DNA of 7,089 nt from Prevotellaceae bacterium (GTDB lineage Bacteria > Bacteroidota > Bacteroidia > Bacteroidales > Paludibacteraceae): the NCBI GenBank assembly GCA_031270565.1, contig JAISXJ010000178.1:1-7089 (forward strand). Reading direction: 5' to 3'. Made by a program: the position numbers and the translations under genes. A model generated the notes under the pieces. The model saw nothing but the letters and a program-made list of their open reading frames with translations. It did not search any database and had not been told where the DNA came from. Below are positions 6,420 through 7,089 of the stretch, one piece after another (positions within the stretch are counted from its first letter, which is position 1; every line of letters begins with the position of its first letter).

Positions 6420-6469
6420 AAAAAAACCACCAACGGCAACCCTCCCGAAGATTCCGGAAGATTGCCGTT
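6420..6469 (-). promoter_or_regulatory. Leader hairpin with U-run (attenuator or terminator candidate)
   Basis: On the minus strand an 8-bp perfect stem, AACGGCAA (6469-6462) with TTGCCGTT (6439-6432), encloses a second 5-bp stem, CTTCC with GGGAG, containing one G-T pair. Five bases later comes TTTTTTT (6426-6420). This is terminator-like, though the U-run is set back further than usual. It lies between the predicted promoter (6711-6704) and the first gene of the envelope operon (start 6351), with no recognisable gene upstream to end, so leader attenuation is as likely as plain termination. No T-run follows on the plus strand. Confidence 0.5.
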
Positions 6470-6489
6470 ACAGCTGTATATGGCAAGGA

Positions 6490-6510
6490 AACACGAAGAA
6501 ACTTCGCGTT
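6490..6510. other. Small leader hairpin
   Basis: AACACGAAG (6490-6498) and CTTCGCGTT (6502-6510) pair over 8 of 9 positions around a 3-nt loop. It lies in the predicted leader of the envelope operon, just upstream of the U-run hairpin. No T-run follows on either strand, so it is not a terminator; a structural role in the leader is only a guess. Confidence 0.35.
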
Positions 6511-6578
6511 GTTATGCGTAAATAAAAAAGTTTCTAATAAATGATAAGCCCTTGAATACAAGGAGTTAAGGCAAATGC

Positions 6579-6587
6579 GGGGGGGGG
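6579..6587. repeat. Nine-base homopolymer run (G9 plus, C9 minus)
   Basis: Nine consecutive G on the plus strand, C9 in the minus-strand leader of the envelope operon, lie about 120 nt downstream of the predicted start of transcription. It is the longest G/C homopolymer in the window. Such runs slip during replication and can also be miscounted in sequencing or assembly. Confidence 0.85.
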
Positions 6588-6615
6588 CTTTTGTAACGAA
6601 CTTACTTTTAGTCGG

Positions 6616-6628
6616 TTAGACCGTCTAA
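6616..6628. promoter_or_regulatory. Operator-like palindrome TTAGAC-C-GTCTAA
   Basis: A perfect 6+1+6 palindrome, extending to 7 of 8 matches per arm (GGTTAGAC with GTCTAAAC). The TAGAC...GTCTA form resembles sites bound by TetR/AcrR-type repressors. It lies about 70-80 nt downstream of the expected transcription start of the envelope operon, where a bound protein could block elongation. No regulator gene is present nearby, so the role is inferred only from shape and position. Confidence 0.35.
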
Positions 6629-6703
6629 ACTGAAAAAATGGTAAATATAGAATCCCAAGTGTAAGCATCTTTTTATCAGTTTTATTGGTGATAAATAACG
6701 GGG

Positions 6704-6711
6704 CAAAGATA
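6704..6711 (-). promoter_or_regulatory. Predicted envelope-operon promoter, -7 box TATCTTTG
   Basis: Minus-strand TATCTTTG is an exact TAnnTTTG match and the only one seen in the 738 nt upstream of the operon. Transcription would begin near 6700 and give a leader of about 345 nt. The place where the -33 element should lie (about 6731-6735) is inside the heptamer array and has no TTTG or TTG, so activity may be weak or need an activator. Confidence 0.45.
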
Positions 6712-6720
6712 CATCTTTTT

Positions 6721-6895
6721 TAGTGAATAGTGAATAACGAATAGTGAATAATTGAGAATTGAGAATTGAGAATTGAGAATTGAGAATTGAGAATTGAGAA
6801 TTGAGAATTGAGAATTGAGAATTGAGAATTGAGAATTGAGAATCTGAAAACTGACAACTGAAAACTGACAACTGAAAACTGACAACTGAAAACTT
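6721..6895. repeat. Compound heptamer tandem array
   Basis: Three 7-bp repeats abut with no spacer. They are TAGTGAA (four units, one varied to TAACGAA, 6721-6748); ATTGAGA (13 perfect units, 6751-6841); and alternating CTGAAAA/CTGACAA, a 14-bp unit repeated about 3.6 times (6844-6894). All share a TGA core, spaced 7 nt within each block and 8 nt at the two junctions. The plus strand therefore has TGA in every frame, while the minus strand stays open and yields meaningless ILNSQFS-type translations. Heptamer arrays are known from Bacteroidota intergenic DNA and, as STRR sequences, from cyanobacteria. Function unknown. Confidence 0.95.
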
Positions 6896-6949
6896 TTGAG
6901 ACAGCCCCATTTTTTCACAGGATTAACAATGCTCAAGATGATTATTCTT
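6896..6949. other. Non-coding spacer between array and second repeat
   Basis: No plausible gene. The words TTCACAGGATTAAC (from 6914) and CTCAAGATGATTATTC (from 6932) recall the CAGGATTAACAGGAT class of degenerate intergenic repeats, suggesting a third, decayed repeat type here. This is recognition by eye only. Confidence 0.3.
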
Positions 6950-7057
6950 TTATTTTTGAACACAGATACCGCAGATTAGACACGATTTTCACAGATAGAA
7001 ATCTGGCGTTTATCTGTTAAATCTGTGTCATCTGTGTTCTGTTTTTCTATTGATATT
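6950..7057. repeat. Dispersed repeat, copy 2 (CACAGATT-type, ~108 bp)
   Basis: Second copy of the element at 17-123, in the same orientation and about 6.9 kb away, with one inserted G and one substitution. Terminal inverted repeat GAACACAGAT (6958-6967) with ATCTGTGTTC (7030-7039). The remaining bases to the window end hold only a 4-bp hairpin, GCCC-TAAC-GGGC (7061-7072), followed by an A-run; no gene is seen there. Confidence 0.9.
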
Positions 7058-7089
7058 TATGCCCTAACGGGCAAAAAACTACACTCTGA

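Noticed and set aside
6364..6561. Minus-strand frame of 65 codons in the leader before the barrel-like gene
   Set aside because: It runs through both leader hairpins, has no ribosome-binding site, no signal or domain, and an unlikely composition. It could be a leader peptide, but nothing supports that.
6608..6910. Open minus-strand frame of about 100 codons with ILNSQFS repeats
   Set aside because: The open frame is a by-product of the 7-bp tandem array, which lacks stops on this strand. Another frame over the same DNA gives a similar repeated peptide, and no real domain is present.
6682..6963. Second open minus-strand frame of about 93 codons across the same array
   Set aside because: It has the same heptamer-derived low-complexity translation, overlaps the first artefact and ends in the promoter region.
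17..7057. The two 107-bp repeats as ends of one composite transposon
   Set aside because: They enclose ordinary housekeeping genes with no transposase or integrase, and no flanking target duplication is evident.

Overview
The window looks like chromosomal DNA from a member of the Bacteroidota, probably Bacteroidales. Three things point there: an HU-CCDC81/transmembrane/SPOR protein, a domain combination known mainly from this phylum; promoter boxes of the Bacteroidota -7 type (TAnnTTTG); and intergenic repeats of the CACAGATT and GAATTGA kinds common in these genomes. Species cannot be assigned from the sequence. All genes are complete. No rRNA, tRNA, CRISPR array, prophage or transposase gene is visible.

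Layout. Positions 17-123 hold one copy of a roughly 107-bp dispersed repeat; a second copy in the same orientation lies at 6950-7057. On the plus strand, 181-1125 encodes the HU-CCDC81/SPOR protein, apparently from a leaderless transcript, followed 30 nt later by endonuclease III (nth, 1156-1827). Everything else is on the minus strand. Signal recognition particle GTPase ffh (3160-1847) converges on nth. A TIGR01212/YhcC-type radical SAM protein (4292-3360) lies upstream of it. A three-gene envelope operon follows: a secreted barrel-like protein (6351-5704), a CsgG/LpoB-like lipoprotein (5681-4917) and a small lipocalin-like lipoprotein (4911-4438), closed by a strong intrinsic terminator (4411-4368).

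The intergenic DNA is unusually structured. The ffh leader contains a 122-bp MITE-like palindrome bounded by TA dinucleotides, between a -7 promoter box and the start codon. The 738 bp upstream of the envelope operon hold a compound 7-bp tandem array (6721-6895), a -7 box, a TetR-like palindrome, a nine-base G/C run, two hairpins (one followed by a U-run) and then the second dispersed repeat. Heptamers of the same family recur at 3351-3371, where they supply the last codons and stop of the radical SAM gene. In both places the heptamers lie just upstream of a -7 box followed by the same ATTTATCACC decamer.

Functionally, the window joins housekeeping genes (base-excision repair, co-translational membrane targeting, a candidate chromosome/cell-wall coupling protein) to an uncharacterised cell-envelope operon. 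That operon and its layered leader are the best candidates for undescribed biology. No defence system or new catalytic system is visible.
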